From NCBI RefSeq assembly GCF_003369565.1, contig NZ_PIOD01000001.1:124001-188000 (forward strand): a stretch of 64,000 bases of DNA. The letters are read 5' to 3'. The first letter of the stretch is position 1; each line of letters opens with the position of its first letter. Of this stretch, positions 18,356 to 27,977 are shown piece after piece. Source of the stretch: Oceanobacillus chungangensis (lineage in GTDB: Bacteria; Bacillota; Bacilli; Bacillales; Amphibacillaceae). The notes below the pieces were generated by a model. The model worked only from the letters and a program-made list of their open reading frames with translations. It was not told the DNA's origin and did no database searches. The translations under genes and the position numbers were made by a program.

Positions 18356-19045
18356 ATGTTTGGTAGTTTAGGCGGCTATTTGATTTATATTGCGATTTTG
18401 ATGATCATTCCAATTTGGGCGCAATCAAGAGTAAAAAGCACATATAAAAAGTACTCTAATAAAGCAACCTCATCACAAATGAATGGTGCTGAAGTAGCGC
18501 GAAAGATTCTTGATGATAATGGCTTATATGATGTATATATTGAAGAAACAAGAGGGTTGTTATCAGACCATTATGATCCAAGAAAGAAAGTTGTTCGACT
18601 GTCAAGTGACATATACCACGGTCGTTCAATGGCTTCCTCAGCAGTTGCTGCACACGAAGTAGGGCATGCAATCCAAGATGAACAAGGTTATGCTTTCTTG
18701 CGATTTCGGAGTGCATTAGTTCCAGTTGCAAATATTGGTTCAAACCTTTCATTTGTCTTTATCTTGGCTGGTCTCTTTTTACAAATGTCAGGATTGTTTC
18801 TTTTAGGAATAATCTTTATGGCTGCTGCAGTGTTATTCCAGCTAGTAACACTGCCAGTTGAGTTTGATGCCTCCAATCGAGCGATGGGGCAACTCGTTTC
18901 TTCTGGTGTTATTCGAAATAACGAAGAACGCGAAACAAAAAAGGTGTTAAATGCTGCAGCAATGACATATGTAGCAGCTGCATTAACTGCATTAGCAGAA
19001 CTTGTTCGCTTTATCTTGATGTTTGTTGCATCAAATGATGATTAA
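18356..19045 (+). CDS. Membrane zinc metallopeptidase, YugP family
   Basis: 230 residues. An N-terminal membrane segment precedes a cytoplasmic-side zinc motif HEVGHAIQ near residue 99 (HExxH), then two or three C-terminal helices (about 120-160 and 205-225). The SGLYDVxIE-like DNGLYDVYIEE and DHYDPRKKVVRLSSDIYHGRS blocks are typical of the Zn_peptidase_2 (YugP) family. I use ATG 18356, five to six bases after GGAGGA; ATG 18350 abuts that site. Substrate unknown. It is not at this position in B. subtilis as far as I recall, so it may be a lineage-specific insertion. Confidence 0.88.
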   Translation: MFGSLGGYLIYIAILMIIPIWAQSRVKSTYKKYSNKATSSQMNGAEVARKILDDNGLYDVYIEETRGLLSDHYDPRKKVVRLSSDIYHGRSMASSAVAAHEVGHAIQDEQGYAFLRFRSALVPVANIGSNLSFVFILAGLFLQMSGLFLLGIIFMAAAVLFQLVTLPVEFDASNRAMGQLVSSGVIRNNEERETKKVLNAAAMTYVAAALTALAELVRFILMFVASNDD

Positions 19046-19128
19046 ATGAACAAAAGCTTAAGCATGTTTAGTGATGTATGGAGATGAAGAATTCGAAGTA
19101 TCTGGACTTGGCTTCCTACATCTTAAAC

Positions 19129-19167
19129 CACTAAAAGAGGGATGACGTAGTCATCCCTCTTTTAGTG
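19129..19167. terminator. Bidirectional terminator between convergent genes
   Basis: A 17-base perfect stem, CACTAAAAGAGGGATGA/TCATCCCTCTTTTAGTG, with loop CGTAG. It overlaps the stop codon of the minus-strand gene and serves both directions. Confidence 0.85.
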
Positions 19168-20037
19168 TTCTCGTAACGGCATTTTATTCTCATCAAATGT
19201 AAAACCTTCCCCAAGTACATCATGTACAGTTGTAACAGCAACAAATGCGTGTGGGTCAATTTGATTAATGATGCTTTTCAGATGGACAATTTCATTTCGA
19301 GCAACGATACAATAGAGAACTTCCCGTTTTTCTCCTGAGTAGCTGCCACGTCCGTCAAGAACCGTAACGCCTCTATCCATTGTTGTTAGAATTATTTTTG
19401 CTAATTCATCACTGCGATTGGATATAATCATTGTACCCTTAGCAGAATATGCTCCTTCTTGAAGAAAATCAATAACTCTCGCACCTATGTATACTGCAAC
19501 TAACGTGTACATCCCTTGATTTAATTCCAAAATTAAGAAGACAGACGTTGTTATAACAACGAGGTCAAAGAGGAACATTGTCCTTCCCATACTCCAGCCA
19601 GCATATTTATTAACGATTCTTGCTATAATATCCACTCCACCAGTTGTTCCGCCAAATCTGAAGATTATTCCAAGACCTACACCAATAAACACGCCGGCAA
19701 ATAGAGCTACGAGCGTCATATCGTTTTGTAAATTAATCGGGAACTGATATTTTTGGAAAATACTTAAGAATATTGAAACCGCAACAGTTCCTATTATAGT
19801 GTAAAGAAATGTAGATCTACCAAGATATTTCCATCCGATGAAAAATACAGGGATATTTAATACAATATTCATGATTGCTGGATCCCAGCCCCATAAGAAA
19901 TATAATAATAATGTAATCCCGGTAAATCCTCCTTCACTTAGGTTGTGCTGCATATTAAAGTGAACAATACCGAAAGAAAAAATAGCCGAACCTAAGAGAA
20001 TAAATAAAATGTTTTTAAGTTTTAATCCAAGAAGCAT
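19162..20037 (-). CDS. ypjC: YitT/YpjC family membrane protein
   Basis: 291 residues with five or six N-terminal membrane helices (residues about 8-190) and a C-terminal soluble DUF2179 domain starting near GTMIISNRSDELAKIIL. GGTTGGVDIIARI near residue 128 is the conserved YitT core. The role is unknown; the family is broadly described as putative transporters. The start follows TAGGAGG. In B. subtilis ypjC is also in the ypj cluster next to ypjD. Here it is divergent from the mazG-dapB operon and ends in the bidirectional terminator. Confidence 0.88.
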   Translation of the reverse strand: MLLGLKLKNILFILLGSAIFSFGIVHFNMQHNLSEGGFTGITLLLYFLWGWDPAIMNIVLNIPVFFIGWKYLGRSTFLYTIIGTVAVSIFLSIFQKYQFPINLQNDMTLVALFAGVFIGVGLGIIFRFGGTTGGVDIIARIVNKYAGWSMGRTMFLFDLVVITTSVFLILELNQGMYTLVAVYIGARVIDFLQEGAYSAKGTMIISNRSDELAKIILTTMDRGVTVLDGRGSYSGEKREVLYCIVARNEIVHLKSIINQIDPHAFVAVTTVHDVLGEGFTFDENKMPLREH

Positions 20038-20230
20038 ATAGGAACCTCCTAATAATCGATTCTTTTGCAGAATCCTTCCTTATTATAATCACTTTGGATA
20101 ATAATAACAATTCATTCTATCATTAACAGAAATTGATCCAGACAAATAACAGAATGCAGAAGAAAAAATTTGTCAAAATCCAAACCATTCGCTAACATAA
20201 AGATAGAATCTAATTCATGAAGGGGTAATT

Positions 20231-20569
20231 ATCATCGATAAACCAATATACAATACAGAAGATATTCAAAAACGGGTTGATGATTATATTTCACAATTTA
20301 AAGAAGGTTATTTTTCTCCTTTAAGCTTAATGGCAAGAATGACAGAGGAAATTGGTGAGCTTGCTCGAGAAGTAAACCATTATTATGGTGAAAAACCAAA
20401 AAAATCAACCGAAGTAGAGAAAACGGTGGAGGAGGAGCTTGGGGATATAATCTTTGTCCTAACATGCTTCGCAAATTCGCTGGACATTGATCTATCACAA
20501 GCATTCAACCTTGCAATGACAAAATTTGAAACTAGAGATAAAGATCGCTGGACACGAAAAGATTCTTAA
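20231..20569 (+). CDS. ypjD: MazG-like nucleotide pyrophosphohydrolase with non-canonical start
   Basis: About 112 residues. The family fold is clear: [25 protein letters not shown], then [22 protein letters not shown] with the EExxE metal site, then [17 protein letters not shown] with the ExxD site. B. subtilis YpjD has the same segments. The frame is open back to a TAG at 20204-20206, yet no ATG, GTG or TTG occurs before 20330, which would delete the first metal-site helix region. GAAGGGG (20219-20225) precedes ATT 20228, ATC 20231 and ATC 20234; spacing favours an AUC. The start is therefore inferred. dapB follows closely. Confidence 0.8.
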   Translation: MIDKPIYNTEDIQKRVDDYISQFKEGYFSPLSLMARMTEEIGELAREVNHYYGEKPKKSTEVEKTVEEELGDIIFVLTCFANSLDIDLSQAFNLAMTKFETRDKDRWTRKDS

Positions 20570-20600
20570 TCGATTTAGTTTAGTTTGGGAGGAATTGTTC

Positions 20601-21395
20601 ATGACAATAAATATTATAGTAGCAGGCCCACGTGGTAAAATGGGTTCAGAAGCAATTACCATGATTGAAAAGGAAGAAGCATTCCGATTAGTTGCATGTA
20701 TTGACAGAAAAAATGGAGGAAAAACATTAAAAGATATTGAAAATCAGCCAGCTTTAGATATTCCTATCTATGATGATGCAGAAGCTTGTTTCGAAAACAT
20801 AGAAGCGGATGTATTGGTCGATTTGACAGTACCAAAAGTGGGATACATACATACATTAGCAGCAATTAAACATAATATCCGTCCTGTTGTCGGCACTTCG
20901 GGCTTTACTTCAGAGCAAATCAGTGAATTATCTACTTTAGCGGAAGAAAAAAAGGTTGGCGCGATTATTGCTCCTAATTTTGCAATTGGAGCTGTTCTCA
21001 TGATGAAATTTTCGCAAATGGCGGCTAAGTATTTCCAAGATATTGAAATAATTGAAAAACATCATGATAATAAATTAGATGCACCATCAGGAACAGCAAT
21101 TAAGACGGCAGAACTCATAAGGGAATCTAGAAGCAGAAAAGAGCAAGGCCATCATGATGAAAGCGAAACGATCAATGGGGCAAGAGGGGCAGAATTCGAT
21201 GGAATGAGAATTCATAGTGTTCGTCTTCCAGGCCTTGTAGCCCACCAAGAGGTTATCTTTGGCAGTGACGGACAACTTTTAACAATTAAACATGATTCAT
21301 TTAACCGTGGTTCCTTTATGGAGGGAATCAAATTATCTGTTGAAAAGGTGATGGAGCTAGATAAATTAGTGTATGGATTAGAAAATATTTTATAG
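20601..21395 (+). CDS. dapB: 4-hydroxy-tetrahydrodipicolinate reductase
   Basis: DapB gives tetrahydrodipicolinate for lysine, peptidoglycan and spore dipicolinate. The ATG at 20601 follows GGGAGG; the open frame extends further upstream but over the end of ypjD. It has 264 residues. The nucleotide loop [12 protein letters not shown] is near residue 7, VVGTSGFT in the middle, the catalytic [15 protein letters not shown] near 153, and [10 protein letters not shown] near the end. In B. subtilis mgsA and bshB1 follow; here bshA follows at 17 bases. Confidence 0.97.
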   Translation: MTINIIVAGPRGKMGSEAITMIEKEEAFRLVACIDRKNGGKTLKDIENQPALDIPIYDDAEACFENIEADVLVDLTVPKVGYIHTLAAIKHNIRPVVGTSGFTSEQISELSTLAEEKKVGAIIAPNFAIGAVLMMKFSQMAAKYFQDIEIIEKHHDNKLDAPSGTAIKTAELIRESRSRKEQGHHDESETINGARGAEFDGMRIHSVRLPGLVAHQEVIFGSDGQLLTIKHDSFNRGSFMEGIKLSVEKVMELDKLVYGLENIL

Positions 21396-21412
21396 AATTG
21401 AGATGACATATA

Positions 21413-22534
21413 TTGAAAATTGGCATTACCTGTTATCCAACTGTTGGTGGCTCAGGTGTCATCGCAACAGAACTTGGAAAGCTACTGGCTGAAGCTGGCC
21501 ATGAAATACATTTTATTTCATCCAGTATTCCATTTCGTTTGGATAATTTTCATCCTAGAATCTTCTATCATGAAGTGGAAATCAATCATTATCCTGTATT
21601 TCAATACCCGCCATATGATCTTGCACTTACCTCGAAAATGGCGGAGGTAATTGATCAAGAGAAACTCGATATTCTTCATGTTCATTATGCGATGCCACAT
21701 GCAATCTGTGCGATTTTAGCAAGGGATATTGCAAGCCATAAGGTAAAAATTGTAACAACACTTCATGGGACAGATATTACGGTACTTGGTATTGATACAA
21801 CCTTTAAGAAGACGATTAAATATGCTATTGAACAATCTGATGCTGCTACTGCAGTTTCCAGAAGCCTAGTTGACCAAACGAAGCAAATGCTGCAAGTAAA
21901 TAAAGAAATCGAGGTCATCTATAACTTTGTAAATGAAAAAGAATATGTGAAAGTAGAACAGCCATCACTGAAACAATCATATGGAATCAAACAAGATGAA
22001 AAGGTTTTGATTCACATTTCGAATTTCCGGAAAGTTAAGCGAGTACAGGACGTTATTTATACGTTCAATCGTGTTCGGGAAAAGGTTAAGAGCAAGCTGC
22101 TTCTAGTAGGAGACGGTCCGGAATATTCAAGCATGGTGAAATTAGTGGAAAAACTGCAATTAGTAGATGATGTCCTATTTTTAGGTAAGCAGATTAATAT
22201 TAGCAAATTATTATCCGTTTCAGATATTCTGCTACTGCCATCGGAAAAAGAAAGCTTCGGACTCGTCTTACTAGAGGCCAATTCCTGTGAAGTACCATGT
22301 ATAGCAACAAATGTCGGTGGAATTCCTGAGGTTATAAAACATGGAGAAACTGGATATCTTGTAGATTTGGGAGATATTGAACAATCCGCTGATTATTGTA
22401 TTGATTTATTAACGAATGAAGCTGAACTAACTCGTATTTCTGAGAATGCGTACATGCATGCAAGAAATACCTTTCATTCAGCTTCAATCGTGAAACAATA
22501 TTTAAGTGTATATGATAGGGTGTTAAGTCTATGA
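21413..22534 (+). CDS. bshA: N-acetyl-alpha-D-glucosaminyl L-malate synthase (bacillithiol)
   Basis: BshA is a GT4 glycosyltransferase that joins GlcNAc from UDP-GlcNAc to L-malate, the first bacillithiol step. It has 373 residues. GITCYPTVGGSGVIATELGK is the N-terminal glycine-rich loop; HGTDITVLG and IHISNFRKVKRV match the B. subtilis enzyme, and the E-x7-E motif is in EKESFGLVLLEA near 278. It starts with TTG and a weak site. It overlaps cca by 4 bases. The next pathway enzyme, bshB1, which normally lies between dapB and bshA, is not here. Confidence 0.96.
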   Translation: MKIGITCYPTVGGSGVIATELGKLLAEAGHEIHFISSSIPFRLDNFHPRIFYHEVEINHYPVFQYPPYDLALTSKMAEVIDQEKLDILHVHYAMPHAICAILARDIASHKVKIVTTLHGTDITVLGIDTTFKKTIKYAIEQSDAATAVSRSLVDQTKQMLQVNKEIEVIYNFVNEKEYVKVEQPSLKQSYGIKQDEKVLIHISNFRKVKRVQDVIYTFNRVREKVKSKLLLVGDGPEYSSMVKLVEKLQLVDDVLFLGKQINISKLLSVSDILLLPSEKESFGLVLLEANSCEVPCIATNVGGIPEVIKHGETGYLVDLGDIEQSADYCIDLLTNEAELTRISENAYMHARNTFHSASIVKQYLSVYDRVLSL

Positions 22535-23757
22535 CAGACAGAATAAATGGTGATTCCATGTTAACGGAACCTTTTTTAACCGCAAAACCAATTCTCGAAC
22601 ATATTGAAAAACATCATCATCAAGCATATTTTGTGGGTGGCTGTGTTCGTGACTTTTTATTAAAACGTCCTATCGGTGATATTGATATTACAACATCAGC
22701 AACACCCGATCAAATCCAAAAGATTTTTCCAAAGGTAATTCCAGTTGGGATTGAGCATGGTACGGTTGTTGTAAGGCATGAACACCAATCGTATGAAGTG
22801 ACGACTTTCCGTGTAGACGGAGACTATATTGATAAACGCCATCCCGACTCTGTAACCTTCATCGATAATATTGACAAAGATTTAGAACGTCGTGACTTTA
22901 CAATCAATGCACTAGCAATGAATATAAAAGGAGAAATCCTTGATTTGTTTAATGGAAGAAGTGATTTGAAAGCAAAAGTTATCCGAACGGTAGGAAATGG
23001 AGAGTCGCGATTCTCTGAAGATGCTTTACGAATTATTCGTGCACTGCGATTCTCGAGCCAGCTTGGCTTTAAAATTGAAGACAGCACTTTTGATGCGATG
23101 ATACATGTAAAAAAGGAAATCGAAAGCCTTGCAATGGAACGCATAACCAATGAGTTTACGAAATTATTTTCGGGATCATATGTGCATTTAGGCATTCATT
23201 ATTTACAAAAGCTTGAAATCCACCAATATTTGCCCGTATTTCGAGAACACCCGGAACTCATGTACAACCTGCCTAAATCGCTTCAGCCACTTAAATCATT
23301 TGGCGAAGTAATTGCTTTGCTTCACATATTGAAGCCTGAAGTCTCAATATTGAGTTGGATGAGTGCTTGGAAATGCTCGAATAAAATAAAACAGGAAGCA
23401 ATTCAGCTTGCGGGTGCATATGCATACTTTAAAAAAAATGGGCTCGATCCATTATTAGCATATCGGCTTAAAGAAGAATATTATGATGGGTTTATTCGTT
23501 TATTGAATAGCTTAAGTCTTTATACAATTCAATTGCAGCAATTAATAAATATACAAGAGCAGCTGCCGATTCAGAAAAGTAAAGATTTAAGTATCAATGG
23601 AAATGATCTAATGGCATTATTTCCTAATATAAAAGGTGGTCCATGGTTAAAACAAATGCTTATAATGATTGAAAAGGAAGTTATCTTCGGTCGATTACAA
23701 AATACAGAATATGATATAAAGGAGTGGATAAAATGGAATCCACCCGAAATAAATTAA
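22531..23757 (+). CDS. cca: CCA tRNA nucleotidyltransferase
   Basis: Cca adds or repairs the 3'-CCA end of tRNAs without a template. It has 408 residues. The nucleotidyltransferase head shows VGGCVRDFLLKRPIGDIDITT, with catalytic DID near residues 50-52; RRDFTINALAMN and the nucleotide-template RFSEDALRIIRALRFSSQLGF follow. The ATG overlaps the bshA stop (ATGA) and the end overlaps birA by 25 bases, so the operon is translationally coupled. An ATG at 22558 is a possible later start. Confidence 0.96.
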   Translation: MTDRINGDSMLTEPFLTAKPILEHIEKHHHQAYFVGGCVRDFLLKRPIGDIDITTSATPDQIQKIFPKVIPVGIEHGTVVVRHEHQSYEVTTFRVDGDYIDKRHPDSVTFIDNIDKDLERRDFTINALAMNIKGEILDLFNGRSDLKAKVIRTVGNGESRFSEDALRIIRALRFSSQLGFKIEDSTFDAMIHVKKEIESLAMERITNEFTKLFSGSYVHLGIHYLQKLEIHQYLPVFREHPELMYNLPKSLQPLKSFGEVIALLHILKPEVSILSWMSAWKCSNKIKQEAIQLAGAYAYFKKNGLDPLLAYRLKEEYYDGFIRLLNSLSLYTIQLQQLINIQEQLPIQKSKDLSINGNDLMALFPNIKGGPWLKQMLIMIEKEVIFGRLQNTEYDIKEWIKWNPPEIN

Positions 23758-24716
23758 TCCAGCTACTTGCGGATAGCTCAGAAAAATATATTTCTGGTCA
23801 ATTATTATCGGATGAATTGCAAATTTCCAGGAGCGCCATTTGGAAACATATGAAGGAGCTTGAGAAAGATGGCTACCAAATTGAAGGGAAGTCAAATAAA
23901 GGCTATCGGATTATTAGCTATCCAGATAAACTAAGTGAAAATACCATACGTTGGGGGTTAGAAACGAACTGGATTGGCAAATCCATTATCCATAAAGAAT
24001 CGACAACTTCAACCCAGCATATTGCACATGATGAAGCCCGTAATGGAGCGGCTCATGGCACAATTATAATTGCTGATGAGCAAACAAATGGGAAGGGAAG
24101 AATGAATCGATCTTGGTTTTCAACGAAGGGGAAAGGGATGTGGCTCAGTATCATTCTAAGGCCTAAGATTTCTCCACTCCAAGCACCACAGTTAACCTTA
24201 TTAACCGCTACGGTGTTAGCCGATGTTTTACATTCGTATTGTAATGTGCAACCATTAATTAAATGGCCGAATGATATACTGCTTCATGATAAGAAAATCG
24301 TTGGGATTTTAACGGAAATGCAGGCAGAACAAGATATAATAAATTACATTGTTATCGGTATAGGGCTTAATGTTAACCAATCTAAAGACGATCTTCCAGA
24401 AGAAATAAGCCATAGGGCAACTTCTTTATTGATTGAAACGGAAAAAGAACATTCAATTAAAGCATTAATTCAAGAAATATTAACGACATTTGAGAAATCC
24501 TATGATCAATATATTAAAAATGGATTTCCAGAGATTAAACAGAAATGGGAAAGCTATGGATTTAAAATAGGGGAAGAAATTACAATCAAGACATTAAAAG
24601 ATCACTTTCGAGCAATATTTTTAGGAATCGAGGAAGACGGCGCATTACGTATAAAGCGAATGGACGGTTCAATCGAAAAATTGTACTCAGCTGAAATAGA
24701 TTGGTTTGAAAAATAA
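23733..24716 (+). CDS. birA: Bifunctional biotin-protein ligase/biotin repressor BirA
   Basis: BirA activates biotin and attaches it to carboxylases, and represses biotin genes. It has 327 residues from ATG 23733, which follows AAAGGAG at good spacing. The N-terminal winged helix (about 5-65: SGQLLSDELQISRSAIWKHMKELEKDGY) is followed by the ligase domain with the biotinyl-AMP loop NGKGRMNRSW near 117, KWPNDI near 176 and the C-terminal SH3-like domain. The start lies inside cca. The group II (regulatory) form is indicated by the intact helix-turn-helix. Confidence 0.96.
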   Translation: MESTRNKLIQLLADSSEKYISGQLLSDELQISRSAIWKHMKELEKDGYQIEGKSNKGYRIISYPDKLSENTIRWGLETNWIGKSIIHKESTTSTQHIAHDEARNGAAHGTIIIADEQTNGKGRMNRSWFSTKGKGMWLSIILRPKISPLQAPQLTLLTATVLADVLHSYCNVQPLIKWPNDILLHDKKIVGILTEMQAEQDIINYIVIGIGLNVNQSKDDLPEEISHRATSLLIETEKEHSIKALIQEILTTFEKSYDQYIKNGFPEIKQKWESYGFKIGEEITIKTLKDHFRAIFLGIEEDGALRIKRMDGSIEKLYSAEIDWFEK

Positions 24717-24819
24717 TACTGACCACTGGAATGCAAGTTTGACGATAATAAAAATCATGCTATTATTGGATTGATGGTCAAGTTATTAAGTTAATGGGTT
24801 AGAAAGCAAGGTGATGCTT

Positions 24820-27621
24820 GTGCAAAGATATGTAGTAATCGATTTAGAAACGACAGGCCATTCCCCAACAAAGGATGATAAGATCATCGATGTGGGAATT
24901 GTCGTTATTGAAAATAATCAAATAATAGAAACTAAAACAACCCTATTTAATCCAAATCAACCAATTCCACCATTTATTACAAATCTAACGGGTATAACGG
25001 ATGAGGATGTTCAGGATGCGCCATTGTTTCATGAAAAAGCAGACGAAATTATTTCCATTTTTGAGGGCAGCTATCTAATCGCTCATAATGTACCTTTTGA
25101 TTTAGGTTTTTTAAATGTGGAATTAATGAATAATAACAAACAAATTCTACGTACCCCAGTAATCGATACAGTAGAACTATCCCGTATATTATTTCCGAAG
25201 GCACCTGGTTATAAATTGGGACAATTAGCAGAGTATCTCCAGATTGAGCATAATGATCCACATCGGGCACTATCGGATGCATATGTTACAGCAAAGCTGT
25301 TCTTAAAACTAGAAGAGAAGATCAATTCATTACCGTATGAAACGATTACTCATTTATTGACATTAGAGAAGATGCTGAAATCGGATTTACATGAACTATT
25401 ATCCAGTAGGCAGCAGCAACTAGCATTTTCTACTACTGAAAATGACCAAATTATCTCCTTTAATGGGATTGCCTTTAAACAAATTGAGGATCTTACAGAT
25501 ACTACTGTTGAAGATTTGCCTTCGTTCGGTGATTATTTAGATGAAATTTACGAAGAAGCAGGTTCAATTAAGCGACATATGAAAAATTATGAACCACGTC
25601 CTGGACAACGTCAAATGTCGGAAACTATTTTTGACTCATTTCAAACGAAGAATCATGCACTAATTGAGGCGGAGACTGGAACAGGGAAGTCACTTGCATA
25701 TTTAGTTCCCACGATTTATGAAGCAGTGAAAACAGGACAACGAATTGTTATTAGTACCTATACTACCCAGCTTCAAACCCAATTATTAGAAGAGGAAATA
25801 CCACTAATTCAGAAGTTAATCGCATTTCCTTTTAAAGCTGCCCTATTAAAAGGAAAAAATCATTATATTAGTCTTGAGAAATTTGCGCATGAGTTAAATA
25901 CAAATCCACATGAGAATTATGATATCACGTTAACAAAAGCAATGATTCTTATTTGGCTAACTGAAACAGAAACAGGCGATATTGATGAGCTGCATCTATC
26001 ATCAAGCGGCTATTTATTTTATAAGCGAATATCTACAGATGCAGAAGGTATGATCGATGCCTATTCACCTTGGTTCTCAAAATCCTATTACCAAAAGGCA
26101 AGAAAAAAGGCACAGCAAGCAGATATTATCATTACGAATCACGCATTACTTTGTACAGATATGTTTAATGATTATCAGTTTTTACCTAGTTATAATCGAG
26201 TGGTAATTGATGAAGCACACCATATAGAGGATACAGCATCACACCATTATGGATTAAAGCTAGATAATATCAATATGCAATTTGTATTAAATCAAATTGG
26301 CTTAAGTGAAGAAACAAAGCTATTTGGTAAATTTTTAGCCAATTATTCCTTCGATAGAAAAGAAGTTCCACTTGAAAAATGGGACTCCATTCTGAATGAT
26401 ACGAAGTACGAAATTGATGTGTTATTTGGATCGTTGTATCAATATGTCGTTTCAAAACAAAAAAATGATAAGTCTTTAAGTGATATCGGCAGGGTTCAGT
26501 ATCGGTTTGATTCCGAAAAAGAAGAATCAAAAAAATGGAATGCAATAAAAGAAATGGTTACTCGACTTACGTTCTTTATTAGAGACTTGATTCATATACT
26601 CGCGATAGTTGAACAGCATTTTAATCAACATGCACCTTTAGATAAACATGATAAAGATGATTTACATGGAATTATAAAATTACTTCAAACTTTTATTGAT
26701 CATTTAGAGCAACTATTTTTACTCGAAGACAGTGTCCCACAAGTAAAATGGATTGAAATCGACACGAAGAGTACAAAGAACGCTGTTTATTTGTATTGTG
26801 AACCAACCGACGTCTCTCAATTATTAGCTGCAGGTTTCTTTGATAAAAAGGACAGTGTAATTTTAACAAGCGCAACATTAACAATGAATGATTCATTTAC
26901 ATTTATCCAAAACCGTTTAGGCTTAAATGACGATCGGCTAGTGACGAAGAAATTCAGCTCTCCATTTACATATCAAAATCAAGTGCAGTTAATGATACCA
27001 AACGACTTCCCAGATATTAAATATGGAAATACCGATGATTTTATATTTGCGACCTGTGAAGCAATTTTATCTTTAGCGGAGATTACAGATGGAAGAATGC
27101 TCGTATTATTTACTTCCTATGACATGCTGAGGAAATCCTATTATTTATTAAAAGAAATCATTGATACAGATAAGTATGTTTTAATTGGACAAGGTATTTC
27201 TAGTGGCAGCCGTGCAAGATTAAAGAAAAACTTCCAAACATTTGATCAAGCTATACTGTTAGGAACTAGTTCATTCTGGGAGGGTGTTGATATTCCTGGT
27301 GATGATTTATCCTGTCTTATGATTGTTCGATTGCCGTTCCAGCCCCCAGCCCATCCAGTTTATGAGGCGAAATCAAATTACTTAAAAGAGCAGGGTAAAA
27401 ATGCATTTATGGAATTGTCCTTACCTAATGCAGTTATTCGATTCAAACAAGGGTTTGGCAGGTTAATTCGTTCTACTAGTGATCGTGGCATCGTATTTAT
27501 CTGTGACGCACGGATTAAGAAAGCTCGATATGGTAAAAACTTCTTAAATTCGATACCAGACGTCCCAATAACGTACGATTCCACCCAAACTCTTATGAGT
27601 AAGGCAGAGGAATGGTTCTAG
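24820..27621 (+). CDS. dinG: DinG-family ATP-dependent nuclease/helicase
   Basis: About 933 residues. An N-terminal DEDD 3'-5' exonuclease (VIDLETTGHSP near residue 6, HNVPFDLGFLN, HRALSDA) is fused to an XPD-like superfamily 2 helicase (ETGTGKSLAYLVPT Walker A near 287, DEAHH Walker B near 467, QGFGRLIRS near 890). The B. subtilis type lacks the iron-sulfur cysteine set of E. coli DinG, and I see no four-cysteine cluster here. The start chosen is GTG 24820, six bases after AAGGTG; ATG 24814 lies too close to that site. A possible -35 TTGACG is at 24739. Confidence 0.93.
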   Translation: MQRYVVIDLETTGHSPTKDDKIIDVGIVVIENNQIIETKTTLFNPNQPIPPFITNLTGITDEDVQDAPLFHEKADEIISIFEGSYLIAHNVPFDLGFLNVELMNNNKQILRTPVIDTVELSRILFPKAPGYKLGQLAEYLQIEHNDPHRALSDAYVTAKLFLKLEEKINSLPYETITHLLTLEKMLKSDLHELLSSRQQQLAFSTTENDQIISFNGIAFKQIEDLTDTTVEDLPSFGDYLDEIYEEAGSIKRHMKNYEPRPGQRQMSETIFDSFQTKNHALIEAETGTGKSLAYLVPTIYEAVKTGQRIVISTYTTQLQTQLLEEEIPLIQKLIAFPFKAALLKGKNHYISLEKFAHELNTNPHENYDITLTKAMILIWLTETETGDIDELHLSSSGYLFYKRISTDAEGMIDAYSPWFSKSYYQKARKKAQQADIIITNHALLCTDMFNDYQFLPSYNRVVIDEAHHIEDTASHHYGLKLDNINMQFVLNQIGLSEETKLFGKFLANYSFDRKEVPLEKWDSILNDTKYEIDVLFGSLYQYVVSKQKNDKSLSDIGRVQYRFDSEKEESKKWNAIKEMVTRLTFFIRDLIHILAIVEQHFNQHAPLDKHDKDDLHGIIKLLQTFIDHLEQLFLLEDSVPQVKWIEIDTKSTKNAVYLYCEPTDVSQLLAAGFFDKKDSVILTSATLTMNDSFTFIQNRLGLNDDRLVTKKFSSPFTYQNQVQLMIPNDFPDIKYGNTDDFIFATCEAILSLAEITDGRMLVLFTSYDMLRKSYYLLKEIIDTDKYVLIGQGISSGSRARLKKNFQTFDQAILLGTSSFWEGVDIPGDDLSCLMIVRLPFQPPAHPVYEAKSNYLKEQGKNAFMELSLPNAVIRFKQGFGRLIRSTSDRGIVFICDARIKKARYGKNFLNSIPDVPITYDSTQTLMSKAEEWF

Positions 27622-27799
27622 AGAAGTCTTATTACGTATAAATCTGTTGCTTTTAATAAACTGTTAAATAAGTGCAACGTTTATTCCAGCTCTTGACAGT
27701 AGTATCTCTTAGGCAACACTTCAGCAACAATTTACGTCATATATTGGGGAAATGTGTTTTTGTCTAGCAGAGGACAGAAGATTACTTTTACTCGCACAA

Positions 27800-27900
27800 T
27801 CCGAGTGAAGGAAATACACGTAGACTCCTGCGGGAGGCTCACCAGCCGCCCGCGGAAAGCGTAGTTTATTTCCGCAACGACTGACCCGTGAGCGGATATT
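27800..27900 (+). repeat. GC-rich Bacillaceae dispersed repeat, copy 2
   Basis: AGACTCCTGCGGGAGGCTC, then GCCCGCGGAAAGCG and TTTCCGCAACGACTG lie in an AT-rich gap. It shares the AGACTCCTGCGGGA core with the element at 12230-12376 but in the opposite orientation. Confidence 0.65.
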
Positions 27901-27940
27901 TTGCAGTTTATATCAACCGTTGATTGTCATCCATCACTAA

Positions 27941-27977
27941 AAAAAGACTACTGATGTAATAAGTATCCATCAGTAGT
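27941..27977 (-). terminator. Orphan minus-strand terminator-like hairpin
   Basis: CTACTGATG/CATCAGTAG stem (27948-27956 with 27968-27976). On the minus strand it is followed by TCTTTTTTT, whereas on the plus strand there is no T-run. No minus-strand gene lies to its right. Confidence 0.55.
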
